A stretch of DNA of 64,000 nt from Paucisalibacillus globulus DSM 18846 (GTDB lineage Bacteria; Bacillota; Bacilli; Bacillales; Amphibacillaceae), in the NCBI RefSeq assembly GCF_000482485.1, contig NZ_AXVK01000020.1, forward strand, positions 124,001 through 188,000, written 5' to 3'. Below are positions 9,888 to 19,297 of this stretch, one piece after another. A model generated the notes under the pieces. That model searched no databases. It saw nothing but the letters and a program-made list of their open reading frames with translations, and was not told the origin of the DNA. The number at the start of each line of letters is the position of its first letter. Position 1 is the stretch's first letter. The translations under genes and the position numbers were made by a program.

Positions 9888-10836
9888 GGTAGTATAAAAC
9901 TCCGTCCTCGATTGTTTTTGTTACCAATCCAATATCCTCTAAATAATCTAACTGACCAATCGTTTCTGACATCGTTAAATCGATTTGTGTTTCATAATGT
10001 CTAGGAAATATCTGCTCACACAATTGAAAAGGAGTTTGGGCATATTCTTTTAATAAACTAAGTACTTTATTGGCACGGCTCTCTTGTTTAGCAATTCGCT
10101 GTGGAATTACTTCTTTAACATTAGAAAATATCGCCCCATGGCCCGGTAAAACTTTTTTGATATCTAATAATAAACATTTCTCTAAATTGGCTCGGTATTG
10201 TAATAATGGTTTTGGTCTCTCTGTCTCCCCCATAATTGGAGGTTCCATAATAGGATTTGGACTTATATGCTGCAATAAATGATCTCCACCGATAAACGTA
10301 CCATCTTCCCCTAGGAATGACAAATGACTTTGCGCATGTCCCTTTGTTTCAATAACCTTAAACTCAGGGTGCCCAGGTAATACATCATCTTCATCAATTT
10401 CTATTGTCAGGCTCCCCTTACCTGCCCATTCCAACTGGGCTCTTAATTTATCTAATAACGAACGGAAACGACGTGGTACACCATTTAAATCAAAATAGTC
10501 ATAATAAAATGCCTCAAAATGATTAAAATATTCTTCATCCCTTATAATCCACGGATTCACATTTTTATGACCAACAATATTCTTCACATTATCAAACCTA
10601 TCTATTAAACCTGTATGGTCGGGGTGATGATGCGTTAAAATAATTTGTTCCAAATCACCTGGCTTATATCCAATTTGTTTCAATTGCTCAACAATTGCTT
10701 TCCAAGCTGCTTCTGTCCGAACACCTGCATCAACTAAAGTAAGAGAATCTCCCTTCAAAAGATATACATGTGTATCCCCGACAGCAAAAGGCGTTGGAAC
10801 AGTCATCTGATGTATAGATTTCTTAATTACTACCAA
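9877..10836 (-). CDS. yqjP: Metallo-beta-lactamase-fold hydrolase, YqjP-like
   Basis: Probable thiolester- or glyoxalase-type hydrolase; the substrate is unknown. The 319-residue protein carries the metal motif ILTHHHPDHTG near residue 64-74, further ligands in ETKGHAQSHLSF and GGDHLL, and PGHGAIF near 222, followed by a C-terminal winged-helix-like domain. The start is a TTG with GAGGGGAAG upstream. The next in-frame ATG (MTVPTPFAVGD) is about ten codons downstream and cannot be excluded. Confidence 0.82.
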   Translation of the reverse strand: MVVIKKSIHQMTVPTPFAVGDTHVYLLKGDSLTLVDAGVRTEAAWKAIVEQLKQIGYKPGDLEQIILTHHHPDHTGLIDRFDNVKNIVGHKNVNPWIIRDEEYFNHFEAFYYDYFDLNGVPRRFRSLLDKLRAQLEWAGKGSLTIEIDEDDVLPGHPEFKVIETKGHAQSHLSFLGEDGTFIGGDHLLQHISPNPIMEPPIMGETERPKPLLQYRANLEKCLLLDIKKVLPGHGAIFSNVKEVIPQRIAKQESRANKVLSLLKEYAQTPFQLCEQIFPRHYETQIDLTMSETIGQLDYLEDIGLVTKTIEDGVLYYHAN

Positions 10837-10938
10837 CTTACTTCCCCTCGATTCTATGAAATTTGTATAATTTATTAATTCATTTTTATTTTTTTTATTA
10901 AAGTATGTATTTTATACAATCGGCATTGAATACCCATA

Positions 10939-10958
10939 GAATGAATAACCATTCATTC
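10939..10958. promoter_or_regulatory. Perfect 8-bp palindrome, TetR-family-like operator
   Basis: GAATGAAT-AACC-ATTCATTC lies between the divergent yqjP-yqjQ and glycerophosphodiesterase-namA units. The arms resemble operators of TetR-family repressors such as FadR, but the spacing differs from the FadR consensus I know. No TetR gene is in the window. The rest of 10837-11085 is AT-rich and presumably holds both promoters. Confidence 0.5.
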
Positions 10959-11085
10959 ACTTATTATCATTTTAACGCTAAAATAAAAAGAAGTCACTTA
11001 TCAAAACTTCTAAAGTAAATCTCCACCTGTGTATTTGTTGACTTTCCCACTCTTTTCCAACAAAATCAAACTAGAGGTGAACAAT

Positions 11086-11829
11086 TTGATAACAAAAATT
11101 ATAGCTCACCGGGGAGCAAGTAAACTAGCACCCGAAAATACGATGTATGCCTTTGTACTGGCGTATAAGCTTGGAGCAGAAGGCATTGAAACAGACGTTC
11201 AATTAACAAAGGATGATGTTCCAGTCTTAATCCATGATGAAACAGTAAAACGAACAACGAATAGTAGTGGATATGTAAAGGACTTTACATATGAAGAACT
11301 TAAGAGATTAGACGCTGGTTCATGGTTTTCCCCAGAATTTTGCGATGCTAGAATTATTACCCTAGAAGAATTTTTAAAATGGATAAAACCGAAAGATTTA
11401 TGTATCAATATAGAATTAAAAAATAATAAAATTGAGTACAATAATTTAGAAACAATTGTATATGACATGCTGAAGCATCATCGCTTACTCGAACGGACAA
11501 CATTATCAACATTCAATCCGAATAGTGTAAAGAGACTAGTAAAATATCAGAATAACATTGAAATAGCTTTTCTTACTTCCAAAAGAAACCCAAATCTAGT
11601 GGAATATGCCAAGAATTTAGGAGCAAATGCACTTCATGTAAAGTATCGATTGGTAAATCAACAACTTATGGAACAAGCACAAAAGCAGAATATGCCTGTT
11701 CGTGTATATACTGTAAATAAATTTAAGCGTATGGCACATTGTTATCACTTAAATTGTGATGGAATTTTTACTGATGTTCCCTATAAGGCTCTTACCTTTC
11801 GAAAAGTATTTCAGTTTAACAAACAATGA
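11086..11829 (+). CDS. Glycerophosphodiester phosphodiesterase
   Basis: Hydrolyses glycerophosphodiesters to glycerol-3-phosphate and an alcohol. The 247-residue protein has the family's metal and phosphate motifs: IAHRGASKLAPENT at residues 6-19, EGIETDVQLTKDDVPVLIHDE near 32-52, LCINIELK near 104, and IFTDVP near the end. The start is taken as TTG with GAGGTG 7 bases upstream; an ATG 19 codons upstream would put that ribosome site inside the gene. No signal peptide is seen, so it is cytoplasmic. It is the first gene of a plus-strand run with namA and rnz. Confidence 0.9.
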   Translation: MITKIIAHRGASKLAPENTMYAFVLAYKLGAEGIETDVQLTKDDVPVLIHDETVKRTTNSSGYVKDFTYEELKRLDAGSWFSPEFCDARIITLEEFLKWIKPKDLCINIELKNNKIEYNNLETIVYDMLKHHRLLERTTLSTFNPNSVKRLVKYQNNIEIAFLTSKRNPNLVEYAKNLGANALHVKYRLVNQQLMEQAQKQNMPVRVYTVNKFKRMAHCYHLNCDGIFTDVPYKALTFRKVFQFNKQ

Positions 11830-11847
11830 TAATCGGAGGTAATATAT

Positions 11848-12864
11848 ATGGCGAAATTATTTTCACCAATTAGATTTAAAGATGTAACACTAAAAAATCG
11901 AATTGTAATGTCTCCAATGTGTATGTATTCATGTGACAATCAAGATGGAATCATTACACCTTTTCATATGACACATTATATTTCTCGAGCTGTTGGTGGG
12001 GTTGGTTTAATTATTCTGGAAGCTACCGCCGTAGAACCTGCAGGGAGAATTTCAGCTGAAGATTTAGGTATATGGGATGATAATCATGTTAGTGGATTAA
12101 CAGATCTAGTAGAACAAATCCATACCAACAATACAAAAGTGGGAATACAACTCGCTCATGCTGGAAGGAAGGCAGAAGATGAGAAATTTACTTTTTCTCC
12201 GTCCCCCCTCGCCTTTAATGAAAAATATCAAGTTCCTACTGAATTAGATATTCCAGGTATCAAGAGAATTGTGAAGGCTTTTGCAGATGGTGCCAGTCGG
12301 GCAAAGAAAGCTGGATTTGATGTAATAGAAATTCATGCTGCACATGGATACTTAATTAACCAGTTTTTATCTCCTTTATCCAACCAGCGCTCCGATGAAT
12401 ATGGAGGAAGTAAAGAAAATCGTTTTCGCTTCCTTGCTGAAATAGTTGAAGTAGTAAAAAATACGTTCGATGGACCAATCTTTGTCCGCATATCTACCGA
12501 CGAATATCATAAAGATGGAAATACAATAGATGATATTCTATATTTTGTAGATAAACTTAAAGATATGGGAATTGATTTAATAGATTGTAGCTCAGGCGGT
12601 GTCATTCCAGCAAAAATAAAAGTTTATCCTGGTTATCAAGTAAAAAGATGTGAAACGATTAAACAGGAAAAAGAAATCCCAACTGGTGCTGTCGGCTTAA
12701 TTACTACTGGTATTCAAGCAGAAGAAATCCTTCAAAATGAGCGAGCAGATCTTATATTTCTTGGTAGATCTTTATTAAAAAACCCATACTGGGTGGTTTC
12801 CGCCGCAGATGAATTAACATATCCACTAGAGGCTCCAAAACAGTATAAACGTGGGTGGAGATAG
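11848..12864 (+). CDS. namA: NADPH dehydrogenase of the old yellow enzyme family (YqjM)
   Basis: FMN-dependent ene-reductase; the B. subtilis homologue responds to oxidative and electrophile stress. The 338-residue TIM barrel has the YqjM class cysteine and tyrosine in SPMCMYS (residue 26 region), substrate-binding histidines in EIHAAHGYL near 164-167, and FMN phosphate-binding segments GLITTG and LGRSLL near the C-terminus. AATCGGAGGTAATAT precedes the ATG. It lies 18 bases after the phosphodiesterase and 11 before rnz. Confidence 0.95.
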   Translation: MAKLFSPIRFKDVTLKNRIVMSPMCMYSCDNQDGIITPFHMTHYISRAVGGVGLIILEATAVEPAGRISAEDLGIWDDNHVSGLTDLVEQIHTNNTKVGIQLAHAGRKAEDEKFTFSPSPLAFNEKYQVPTELDIPGIKRIVKAFADGASRAKKAGFDVIEIHAAHGYLINQFLSPLSNQRSDEYGGSKENRFRFLAEIVEVVKNTFDGPIFVRISTDEYHKDGNTIDDILYFVDKLKDMGIDLIDCSSGGVIPAKIKVYPGYQVKRCETIKQEKEIPTGAVGLITTGIQAEEILQNERADLIFLGRSLLKNPYWVVSAADELTYPLEAPKQYKRGWR

Positions 12865-12875
12865 GAGGTTTGGGC

Positions 12876-13799
12876 ATGGAGTTATATTTCCTTGGTACAG
12901 GCTCTGGTGTACCTTCAAAAGAAAGAAATGTTTCAAGCCTAGCATTAATGTTACTTCAAGAAATAAATAGTATTTGGTTATTTGATTGTGGTGAAGCAAC
13001 ACAGCATCAGATACTACATACTTCAATAAAGCCACGAAAAATCAATAAAATTTTCATTACACATCTGCATGGTGATCATATCTTTGGATTACCTGGATTA
13101 TTAAGTTCACGTTCTTTTCAAGGTGGCGAGGATGAATTAGTTATTTATGGTCCAAAGGGTATTGAGGAATATGTTAATACAAGTTTGAAGTTAAGTGGAA
13201 CACATATAACCTATCCCCTATCCTTTGTTATAATTGAGGAAAGTAAGATATTAGAAGATGAGCATTTCATTGTTTACTGCAAGAAGTTAGACCACGGTTT
13301 ACCTAGTTATGGATTCCGGATTGAAGAAAAGAACAGGCCTGGAGAATTACAGGTTGATAAATTAAAAGCTCAAGGGATTAATCCAGGACCTATTTATCAT
13401 CAAATAAAGGAAAATGATACTACAATTTTAGCAGATGGTCAAAAAATCCATCGAAACGAATACATCGGTCCAGATAAAGTTGGAAGGCATGTAGTTATTC
13501 TTGGAGACACTAGGTCTACAGAGAAAAACATAGACTTTGTTCAAAATGCTGATTTACTGGTTCATGAAGCTACTTTTGACAAGGATAAAGTAGACTTAGC
13601 TAGAGAATATTTCCACTCCACCACCGAGCAAGCAGCATGCCTTGCAAAGTCTGGAAACGTGAAGAAGTTAGTATTAAATCATATTTCATCAAGATATCAG
13701 CAACAAGAAATAGAAGAGCTATTACAAGAAGCAAAAGCAATTTTTCCGAATACCGAAATTGCAAGTGACTTCTATCAAGTTAATATCCCTGCAAATTAA
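12876..13799 (+). CDS. rnz: Ribonuclease Z
   Basis: Zinc endonuclease that trims the 3' ends of tRNA precursors lacking an encoded CCA. The 307-residue protein has [13 protein letters not shown] near the start, the metal box [14 protein letters not shown] near 60-73, and further ligands in LGDTR and VHEATF, with HSTTEQAA and LNHISSRY toward the C-terminus. The start is fixed by TAGGAGG 7 bases before the ATG (MELYFLG), 12 bases after namA; an in-frame start seven codons earlier would overlap namA. Confidence 0.96.
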   Translation: MELYFLGTGSGVPSKERNVSSLALMLLQEINSIWLFDCGEATQHQILHTSIKPRKINKIFITHLHGDHIFGLPGLLSSRSFQGGEDELVIYGPKGIEEYVNTSLKLSGTHITYPLSFVIIEESKILEDEHFIVYCKKLDHGLPSYGFRIEEKNRPGELQVDKLKAQGINPGPIYHQIKENDTTILADGQKIHRNEYIGPDKVGRHVVILGDTRSTEKNIDFVQNADLLVHEATFDKDKVDLAREYFHSTTEQAACLAKSGNVKKLVLNHISSRYQQQEIEELLQEAKAIFPNTEIASDFYQVNIPAN

Positions 13800-13815
13800 A
13801 AGGAGTGGTTGGTAG

Positions 13816-15183
13816 GTGAATATAAAGGAAATAGTATTAACTCAACGTAAGTTTTACTTAACAGAAGCTACATTCGACTATCGATTCCGCATCGATATGC
13901 TTCGTTCATTAAGGACTATGCTAGAAAAGTATGAAAAAAGCATTTATAAGGCATTAAAACAAGATTTAAATAAATCTACATTTGAAACCTTTACAACCGA
14001 ACTTGGTTTTCTATATAACGAAATCAAACATACTGAAAAAAATCTAAAAGACTGGATGCAGGATGACCCTGTTGATGTTCCTCTTACACATAAAGGTACG
14101 AAAAACTTTATTCGTAAAGAACCATATGGGGTTACACTAGTCATTTCGCCATGGAATTATCCATTACAATTGGCGATAGCCCCTGTCATTGGAGCCCTCG
14201 CTGCAGGTAATACAGTAGTGATTAAACCATCTGAATTCAGTCCTTCCACTTCCTCTCTAATTGCAAAAATGATTGGGGAAACATTTGACCCCAAATATGT
14301 TGTCGTTATAGAAGGTGCCAAACAAGTTAGTGAGGAACTCTTAAATCAGAGGTTCGATTATATCTTTTTCACGGGAAGTACTGCAGTAGGAAAAGTTATT
14401 ATGCGGGAGGCAAGTAAATTTCTTACTCCTGTTACATTAGAACTTGGTGGAAAGAGTCCTGCGATCATTGATAAGGATGCCAATATTCCTTTGGCAGCAA
14501 AGCGTTTAGTATGGGGAAAGTTTACCAATGCTGGCCAAACTTGTGTTGCTCCGGATTATTTATATATACATGAAAAAGTAAAAGATAAACTGCTCAAAGA
14601 AATGAAAAAACAGATTAAAAGTATGTACAGTAAGAACGCACGACAAAATGAAAATTTTGTTCGCATTATTAATGAAAACCACTTTAATCGATTGTTAAGA
14701 TATTTATCAGATGGAAATATTGTTCATGGTGGTGAAGTAGATCAGGATCAATTAAAGATTGAGCCGACAATACTCGATTCTATCACTTGGGATGATGCCG
14801 TTATGCAGGATGAAATCTTTGGCCCAATATTACCAGTACTTACTTTCGAATCAGTTGATGAGGTCATTACAGAGCTAAAGTACCGTGAGAAACCACTAGC
14901 TCTCTATTACTTTGGTGAGAAGGAAAAAAGCCAAGATAAAGTAATGACTAGTCTTTCATTTGGTGGTGGTTGTGTTAATGATACGTTATATCATTTAGCA
15001 AATCCAAACCTGTCTTTTGGTGGTGTTGGTCAAAGTGGCATGGGAGGCTATCATGGTAAACATAGTTTTGATACCTTCTCCCATCACAAAAGTATCTTAA
15101 AACAAACTACGAAATTCGATATTCCACTTCGCTATCCGGGCGGTAAACTAGCTTTTTCTATTTTAAAAAAGGTTATGAAGTAA
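13816..15183 (+). CDS. Class-3-type aldehyde dehydrogenase
   Basis: NAD(P)-dependent oxidation of aldehydes to acids. The 455-residue length matches the short ALDH class related to B. subtilis YwdH, not the 480-residue betaine aldehyde dehydrogenase type. Visible motifs: VISPWNYPLQLAIAP (cofactor binding), FTGSTAVGK near 188, LELGGKSP with the general-base Glu near 210, the nucleophile Cys in NAGQTCVAPDY near 244, and EIFGPILPV near 332. A hydrophobic-basic C-terminus could touch the membrane. The GTG start follows AAGGAGTGG. It is the last gene of the plus-strand run. Confidence 0.9.
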   Translation: MNIKEIVLTQRKFYLTEATFDYRFRIDMLRSLRTMLEKYEKSIYKALKQDLNKSTFETFTTELGFLYNEIKHTEKNLKDWMQDDPVDVPLTHKGTKNFIRKEPYGVTLVISPWNYPLQLAIAPVIGALAAGNTVVIKPSEFSPSTSSLIAKMIGETFDPKYVVVIEGAKQVSEELLNQRFDYIFFTGSTAVGKVIMREASKFLTPVTLELGGKSPAIIDKDANIPLAAKRLVWGKFTNAGQTCVAPDYLYIHEKVKDKLLKEMKKQIKSMYSKNARQNENFVRIINENHFNRLLRYLSDGNIVHGGEVDQDQLKIEPTILDSITWDDAVMQDEIFGPILPVLTFESVDEVITELKYREKPLALYYFGEKEKSQDKVMTSLSFGGGCVNDTLYHLANPNLSFGGVGQSGMGGYHGKHSFDTFSHHKSILKQTTKFDIPLRYPGGKLAFSILKKVMK

Positions 15184-15192
15184 GAAAACAAA

Positions 15193-15228
15193 AAAACAAT
15201 AGGACCATCGCTGTCCTATTGTTTTTTT
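15193..15228. terminator. Convergent terminator between aldehyde dehydrogenase and dinB
   Basis: AAAACAATAGGAC pairs with GTCCTATTGTTTT over 13 bp with a 7-base loop and a T-run on the plus strand. The A-run on the other side lets it also end the minus-strand dinB transcript. Confidence 0.92.
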
Positions 15229-15237
15229 GTTATTAAA

Positions 15238-16473
15238 TCATTTCTTAAAATCATCTAAAAAGTCTTTTTGAAAACTAGTACGTGGCTGCTGATTAACGTC
15301 TTCTTTTATGTCTATAAATGGATTCTTACCTAATTTTTGTGTTAAATGCTCAATAGCAGAATATAGTTTTTCCTTTTCAGCATCTTTCTCATATGTAAAT
15401 AAATCTAGCTGTTGTACGATATTCTGCTTTTCTTCTATATCCTGGATAGTTATTCCTAGTAATCGAATTGGTTCCTTATCCCAATTCAATTCAAATAGCT
15501 CCAGAGCTACTTGAAGTATATCTTCTTTTTTCTCAACAAAGTTAGGTAGTTTCTTACTACGGGTAATAGTTCTTCTATCATGGTATCGTACCGTGATTTG
15601 TACGGTTCTCCCTGCTGCTTGCTTCCGCTTCATTCGTCTTTCTACATTTTCTGCTAATGCTGAAAATAGTCCATTAATTTCTACTTCATCTGTCGTATCT
15701 GCAGGCAACGTTTCCGAACTACCAATACTTTTAAACTCGTTTACAGCATCAGGATCCACAGATCTAAGATCAAGTCCATTTGCACGATTCTTTAATCGTT
15801 CACCATTGATACCTAGTATTTGCTTTAATCGATATACATCTGATTCAGCCAGGTCTCCTATCGTATTAATATCAATTGCAACCAACTTTTCTGCGGTTTT
15901 CTTACCTACACCATACATTTCACCAACAGGTAACGGCCAAAGTTTCTCGGGAATATCACGTTTACGAAGTACCGTAATTCCCATAGGCTTTTTCATATCG
16001 GATGCCATCTTTGCTAGGAACTTATTAGGAGCAATTCCAATACTACATGGTAAGTCAAGTTCCTTTTTAATTTTCTGTTGTAGGTTTTCTGCTAACTGAA
16101 TTGTTTTATATGCTTCAACTACATCCGTAACGTCCATATAACCTTCATCAATTGAAACTGGTTCAACAAAAGGTGTAATAGCATACATTATTTTAAATAT
16201 TTCACGAGATGCATATCGATAGCGTTCAAAATTTGGACGGACAACTAATAATTCAGGACATAGTTTTTTGGCTTGCCAAATGGGCATCGTTGTTTTTACC
16301 CCTTTGGCTCTCGCTTCATAATTACTAGTAATAATAATCCCTCTTCGTTCTTCAGGATTACCAGCAACTGCTAGTGGTTTCCCTTTAAATTCGGGATTGT
16401 AAGCCATCTCTACCGATGCATAAAAACTATTCATATCCAAGTGAAAAATAATCCGCGCCTTATTTACCTTCAT
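15238..16473 (-). CDS. dinB: DNA polymerase IV (Y-family, YqjH type)
   Basis: Translesion DNA polymerase. The protein has 411 residues from the chosen start, with catalytic carboxylates in FHLDMNSFYASVEM (near 10) and SIDEGYMDVT (near 106), the PNKFLAKMASD finger element, a helix-hairpin-helix thumb (YGVGKKTAEKL near 178), and a C-terminal little finger. Near the C-terminus QQLDLF is a clear beta-clamp-binding motif. The ATG (MKVNKARIIF) sits 11 bases after GGAAAGG; a GTG four codons upstream is possible. A LexA-type box lies just upstream. Confidence 0.94.
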   Translation of the reverse strand: MKVNKARIIFHLDMNSFYASVEMAYNPEFKGKPLAVAGNPEERRGIIITSNYEARAKGVKTTMPIWQAKKLCPELLVVRPNFERYRYASREIFKIMYAITPFVEPVSIDEGYMDVTDVVEAYKTIQLAENLQQKIKKELDLPCSIGIAPNKFLAKMASDMKKPMGITVLRKRDIPEKLWPLPVGEMYGVGKKTAEKLVAIDINTIGDLAESDVYRLKQILGINGERLKNRANGLDLRSVDPDAVNEFKSIGSSETLPADTTDEVEINGLFSALAENVERRMKRKQAAGRTVQITVRYHDRRTITRSKKLPNFVEKKEDILQVALELFELNWDKEPIRLLGITIQDIEEKQNIVQQLDLFTYEKDAEKEKLYSAIEHLTQKLGKNPFIDIKEDVNQQPRTSFQKDFLDDFKK

Positions 16474-16490
16474 CCAAATAGACACCTTTC

Positions 16491-16504
16491 CGAACAGTTG
16501 TTTC
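16491..16504 (-). promoter_or_regulatory. LexA (DinR) box upstream of dinB
   Basis: CGAACAGTTGTTTC matches the Bacillus SOS consensus CGAACRNRYGTTYC at 13 of 14 positions. It lies between an AT-rich -10-like region (TATAAT/TATTAT on the minus strand, about 16509-16520) and the dinB ribosome site, where LexA binding would block transcription. Confidence 0.75.
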
Positions 16505-16548
16505 TATATAATATTATAACATAAAATGGCTAACCATTTTATCAAAAT

Positions 16549-16593
16549 AAAAAGCAATCCGTACAGTTAATTAAACTTAAGGATTGCTTTTTT
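16549..16593. terminator. Terminator after the TRAP transporter operon
   Basis: AAAAGCAATCC and GGATTGCTTTT form an 11-bp stem around a 20-base loop. The minus-strand transcript of the permease gene would read GGATTGC-type stem sequence into a T-rich foot. A second 9-bp hairpin (ATAAAATGG/CCATTTTAT) stands at 16521-16542, on the dinB side. Confidence 0.7.
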
Positions 16594-16615
16594 ACATTCT
16601 CTCTTGTTCTGCATG

Positions 16616-18619
16616 TTAAGCACTTATATTCTGTGATGGAGTTCCAGTACCTTTATCCTTCCCAATCGTAAATTGGTAAACTACCATCAATATGAAAATT
16701 GCAAGTCCAATTAGGTCAGAATAACCTTCTGGATAGACAAGTAATAAACCAGCAACTACCGATATCATTCTCTCAACCCAGTTCAATTTTCGATACCAAA
16801 AGCCAACTAAACCAGCTCCTATCGCCACCATACCTGTAATCGCAGTAATAATTATCCACAATATACCCCAGAATGTAACATCAATCATTAATATTTGCGG
16901 TTCAAAGACAAACATATATGGAATAATAAAGGCTGCAATAGCAAGTTTAGTAGCATTAATAGCAGTTCGCATTGGCTCCCCACCTGAAATTCCCGTTGCT
17001 GCAAAGGCAGCTAAAGCGACCGGTGGAGTGATATCTGCAACAATACCAAAATAGAAAACAAACATATGAGCTGCAAGTATTTCCACAGGTGCATCCAAGT
17101 GAACATTAAGTGCTAGTATAGCCGGTAATGCAATTGTGGAAGTAATAATATAGTTTGCTGTTGTTGGTGATCCCATTCCAATGATTATGGAAGTAATCAT
17201 AGTAAAGATTAACGTTAATAATAATAATATATCTGGATTTGAAGTAATTGTTTGTGCAAATCCTACAATTCCATGTCCTAGCTTCAAACCAAGTCCTGTT
17301 CTTGTTACGACTCCAACGATTATCCCAGCAGCCGCTGTTGCAGCTGCAACTCCTAATGCTGCCTTTGCTCCATCCGTCAATGCTATTAACAATTTCGGAA
17401 AGGTAATTCTAGTATCCTTCCTAAACAAACTTACTATAACTGTAAATATAATCCCAAATAATGCCGCCCTTGAAATACTAAATCCCATATCCATGAAGAA
17501 GATAATAGCAATAATTGGTGTAAGTAAATATATTTTTTTGAATACTTCTTTTTTGGGCGGGATTTGGTCTGCCGGTAAACCTTTTAACCCAACTCTTTTC
17601 GCTTCAAAATGCGTCATAATCCATATTCCAGAAAAATATAAAATTGCAGGAATTACCGCAGCTTTAATAATCTCCATATAGGGAACACCTGCAAATTCAA
17701 TCATTAAAAATGCTGCAGCCCCCATAACAGGTGGCATGATTTGTCCTCCAGTTGATGCTGCAGCTTCAACCGCTCCTGCAAAGTTCTTATTATATCCTAG
17801 CCGCTTCATCATTGGAATTGTATAAGAACCTGACTGCACAACGTTAGCAACTGAACTTCCTGAAATGGTTCCTTCTAGTGCACTAGTGAAAATGGCAACC
17901 TTAGCTGGACCACCAGTTCTTTTACCAGCTATAGCGATTGCTAAATCATTAAAGTAATCCCCCACACCTGTTTGCATAAGAAAAGCTCCAAACATAATAA
18001 ATAGGAAAATATAAGTGGAAGATACCATTAAAGGAGTACCTAAAATGCCATCTGTAGTAAAAAACATTGTTTCTACAAGTTGATGTAAACTTAAGCCTTT
18101 ATGTGCCAATACCCCTGGCATATACGGACCTAACAAAGCATAAAGCAAAAATGCAAATGATACGATAACAAGTGGTAAGCCTACTACCCTTCTTGCTCCT
18201 TCAAAAACAAGTAGTATGGCTAGACTCCCAATAATTAGTTGGGAAGTATCAATCCCACCAATCTTCTGAACTAATGTTTCATAAAACAATGGCCAATAGG
18301 AGCAAACAATAATTGCTAAAACTGCAAGAACATAATCATACCACGGAATAGACTTACGTGGACTTTTCTTTAATGCAGGAAATAACAAGAATATTAATAC
18401 TAGCGCAAAGCCTAGATGGATTGTCCTTTGAATGACGGCTGTTAGCTGACCAAAGGCAGCGGTGGATATTTGAAATGCAGAAAAGCCAAGCAAAATAATG
18501 ATGATAGCTATACCAATATACCCTGTTAATTTCCGCGATCTCGACTCCGAATCATATTTCTCCATTAAAGCTTCTTGTTCTTCCTTAGACAACTGCAATT
18601 GTTCATTCACTTCAGTCAT
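16616..18619 (-). CDS. TRAP transporter, fused 4TM/12TM permease (TAXI type)
   Basis: Fused small and large membrane subunits (DctQ-DctM) of a secondary transporter that takes ligand from a TAXI binding protein using an ion gradient. The 667-residue protein is hydrophobic over about 16 segments. The DctM part shows conserved loops: SSVANVVQSGSYTIPMM, AAASTGGQIMPPVMGAAAFL (residues about 285-310) and GMGSPTTANYII near 480. Its start overlaps the DUF1850 gene by 8 bases, so the two are coupled. The ligand cannot be read from sequence; characterised fused TAXI systems take organic acids such as glutamate or C4 acids. Confidence 0.93.
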   Translation of the reverse strand: MTEVNEQLQLSKEEQEALMEKYDSESRSRKLTGYIGIAIIIILLGFSAFQISTAAFGQLTAVIQRTIHLGFALVLIFLLFPALKKSPRKSIPWYDYVLAVLAIIVCSYWPLFYETLVQKIGGIDTSQLIIGSLAILLVFEGARRVVGLPLVIVSFAFLLYALLGPYMPGVLAHKGLSLHQLVETMFFTTDGILGTPLMVSSTYIFLFIMFGAFLMQTGVGDYFNDLAIAIAGKRTGGPAKVAIFTSALEGTISGSSVANVVQSGSYTIPMMKRLGYNKNFAGAVEAAASTGGQIMPPVMGAAAFLMIEFAGVPYMEIIKAAVIPAILYFSGIWIMTHFEAKRVGLKGLPADQIPPKKEVFKKIYLLTPIIAIIFFMDMGFSISRAALFGIIFTVIVSLFRKDTRITFPKLLIALTDGAKAALGVAAATAAAGIIVGVVTRTGLGLKLGHGIVGFAQTITSNPDILLLLTLIFTMITSIIIGMGSPTTANYIITSTIALPAILALNVHLDAPVEILAAHMFVFYFGIVADITPPVALAAFAATGISGGEPMRTAINATKLAIAAFIIPYMFVFEPQILMIDVTFWGILWIIITAITGMVAIGAGLVGFWYRKLNWVERMISVVAGLLLVYPEGYSDLIGLAIFILMVVYQFTIGKDKGTGTPSQNISA

Positions 18620-19175
18620 GGATTATCACTCCTTTGAAAGATTGCCAGAGAGATAGCTTTTCTACTTTCACTGTATACCAAGATGCTTGTGGAAAATAAT
18701 CATTAAACCAAACAAGATGTTCCTCATCTTCTCCCCAAACGAGGCGTTGTTTGGAAACTGTTTTTCCATTTCGAATATTAATAGAAGTAAAAGTTCTATT
18801 TAAATTGGTAATTCGGTATTTTCCATCCTCTTGGACAAAAGTCTCCCCTTCCTCTGCGTTCGATGGCATTCCTATACCAAATTCCTCATAAGTAATTTCT
18901 TCGGCATCAATATCCCCATTAGAAGTAATCCTAAATTTTTCAACAACATCCGTTAAATGAATGGAATGCGTATAAATTATTTGAAAAAAATCCCCCGACT
19001 CTATGGGCAAGTAAGCTACTAATTGGTTTGAATTCCCATTATAGAATACAATTGCTTGCCTGACGGGTATGAAACATATTAATAATAGACCTAAAATTAC
19101 TATGGAAAGAAATATTTTTCTCCGATGAATGAATTTCATTTGAATCATCCTAAAAATTGGTTTAAAATACCTCAT
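18612..19175 (-). CDS. DUF1850 protein of the TRAP-TAXI operon
   Basis: A 187-residue protein with one N-terminal membrane segment (KIFLSIVILGLLLICFI, about residues 20-36) and an outer domain with the DUF1850 core DFFQIIYTHSIHLTDVVEKF. DUF1850 genes regularly accompany fused TRAP-TAXI permeases, so an accessory role in that transporter is likely, though its action is not known. The start is uncertain: the first ATG lacks a good ribosome site, while an ATG at codon 13 has AGG 9 bases upstream. Confidence 0.82.
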   Translation of the reverse strand: MRYFKPIFRMIQMKFIHRRKIFLSIVILGLLLICFIPVRQAIVFYNGNSNQLVAYLPIESGDFFQIIYTHSIHLTDVVEKFRITSNGDIDAEEITYEEFGIGMPSNAEEGETFVQEDGKYRITNLNRTFTSINIRNGKTVSKQRLVWGEDEEHLVWFNDYFPQASWYTVKVEKLSLWQSFKGVIIHD

Positions 19176-19239
19176 TTTTTTTGACTCTGTTGAGTTAGTG
19201 TATGAACAAGTGAAATGATTTCATTCCTTTCCCATCCAC

Positions 19240-19284
19240 AAAAACTAACCGACTGTAGATGCTATGAGCGCATTCACAGCCGGT
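19240..19284 (-). terminator. Terminator between the TAXI receptor and DUF1850 genes
   Basis: On the minus strand CCGGCTGT pairs with ACAGTCGG (one G-U), with an inner ATGC/GCAT stem, followed by TTAGTTTTTG. Partial termination here would give more binding protein than permease, a common arrangement in binding-protein transporters. Confidence 0.65.
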
Positions 19285-19297
19285 AAATATCTACAAC

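Noticed and set aside
15593-16099. 168-codon plus-strand frame within dinB
   Set aside because: Antisense shadow of a well-supported polymerase gene; no ribosome site and no recognisable domain.
17181-17681. 166-codon plus-strand frame inside the TRAP permease gene
   Set aside because: Mirror of hydrophobic codons on the other strand; low-complexity and without a family match.
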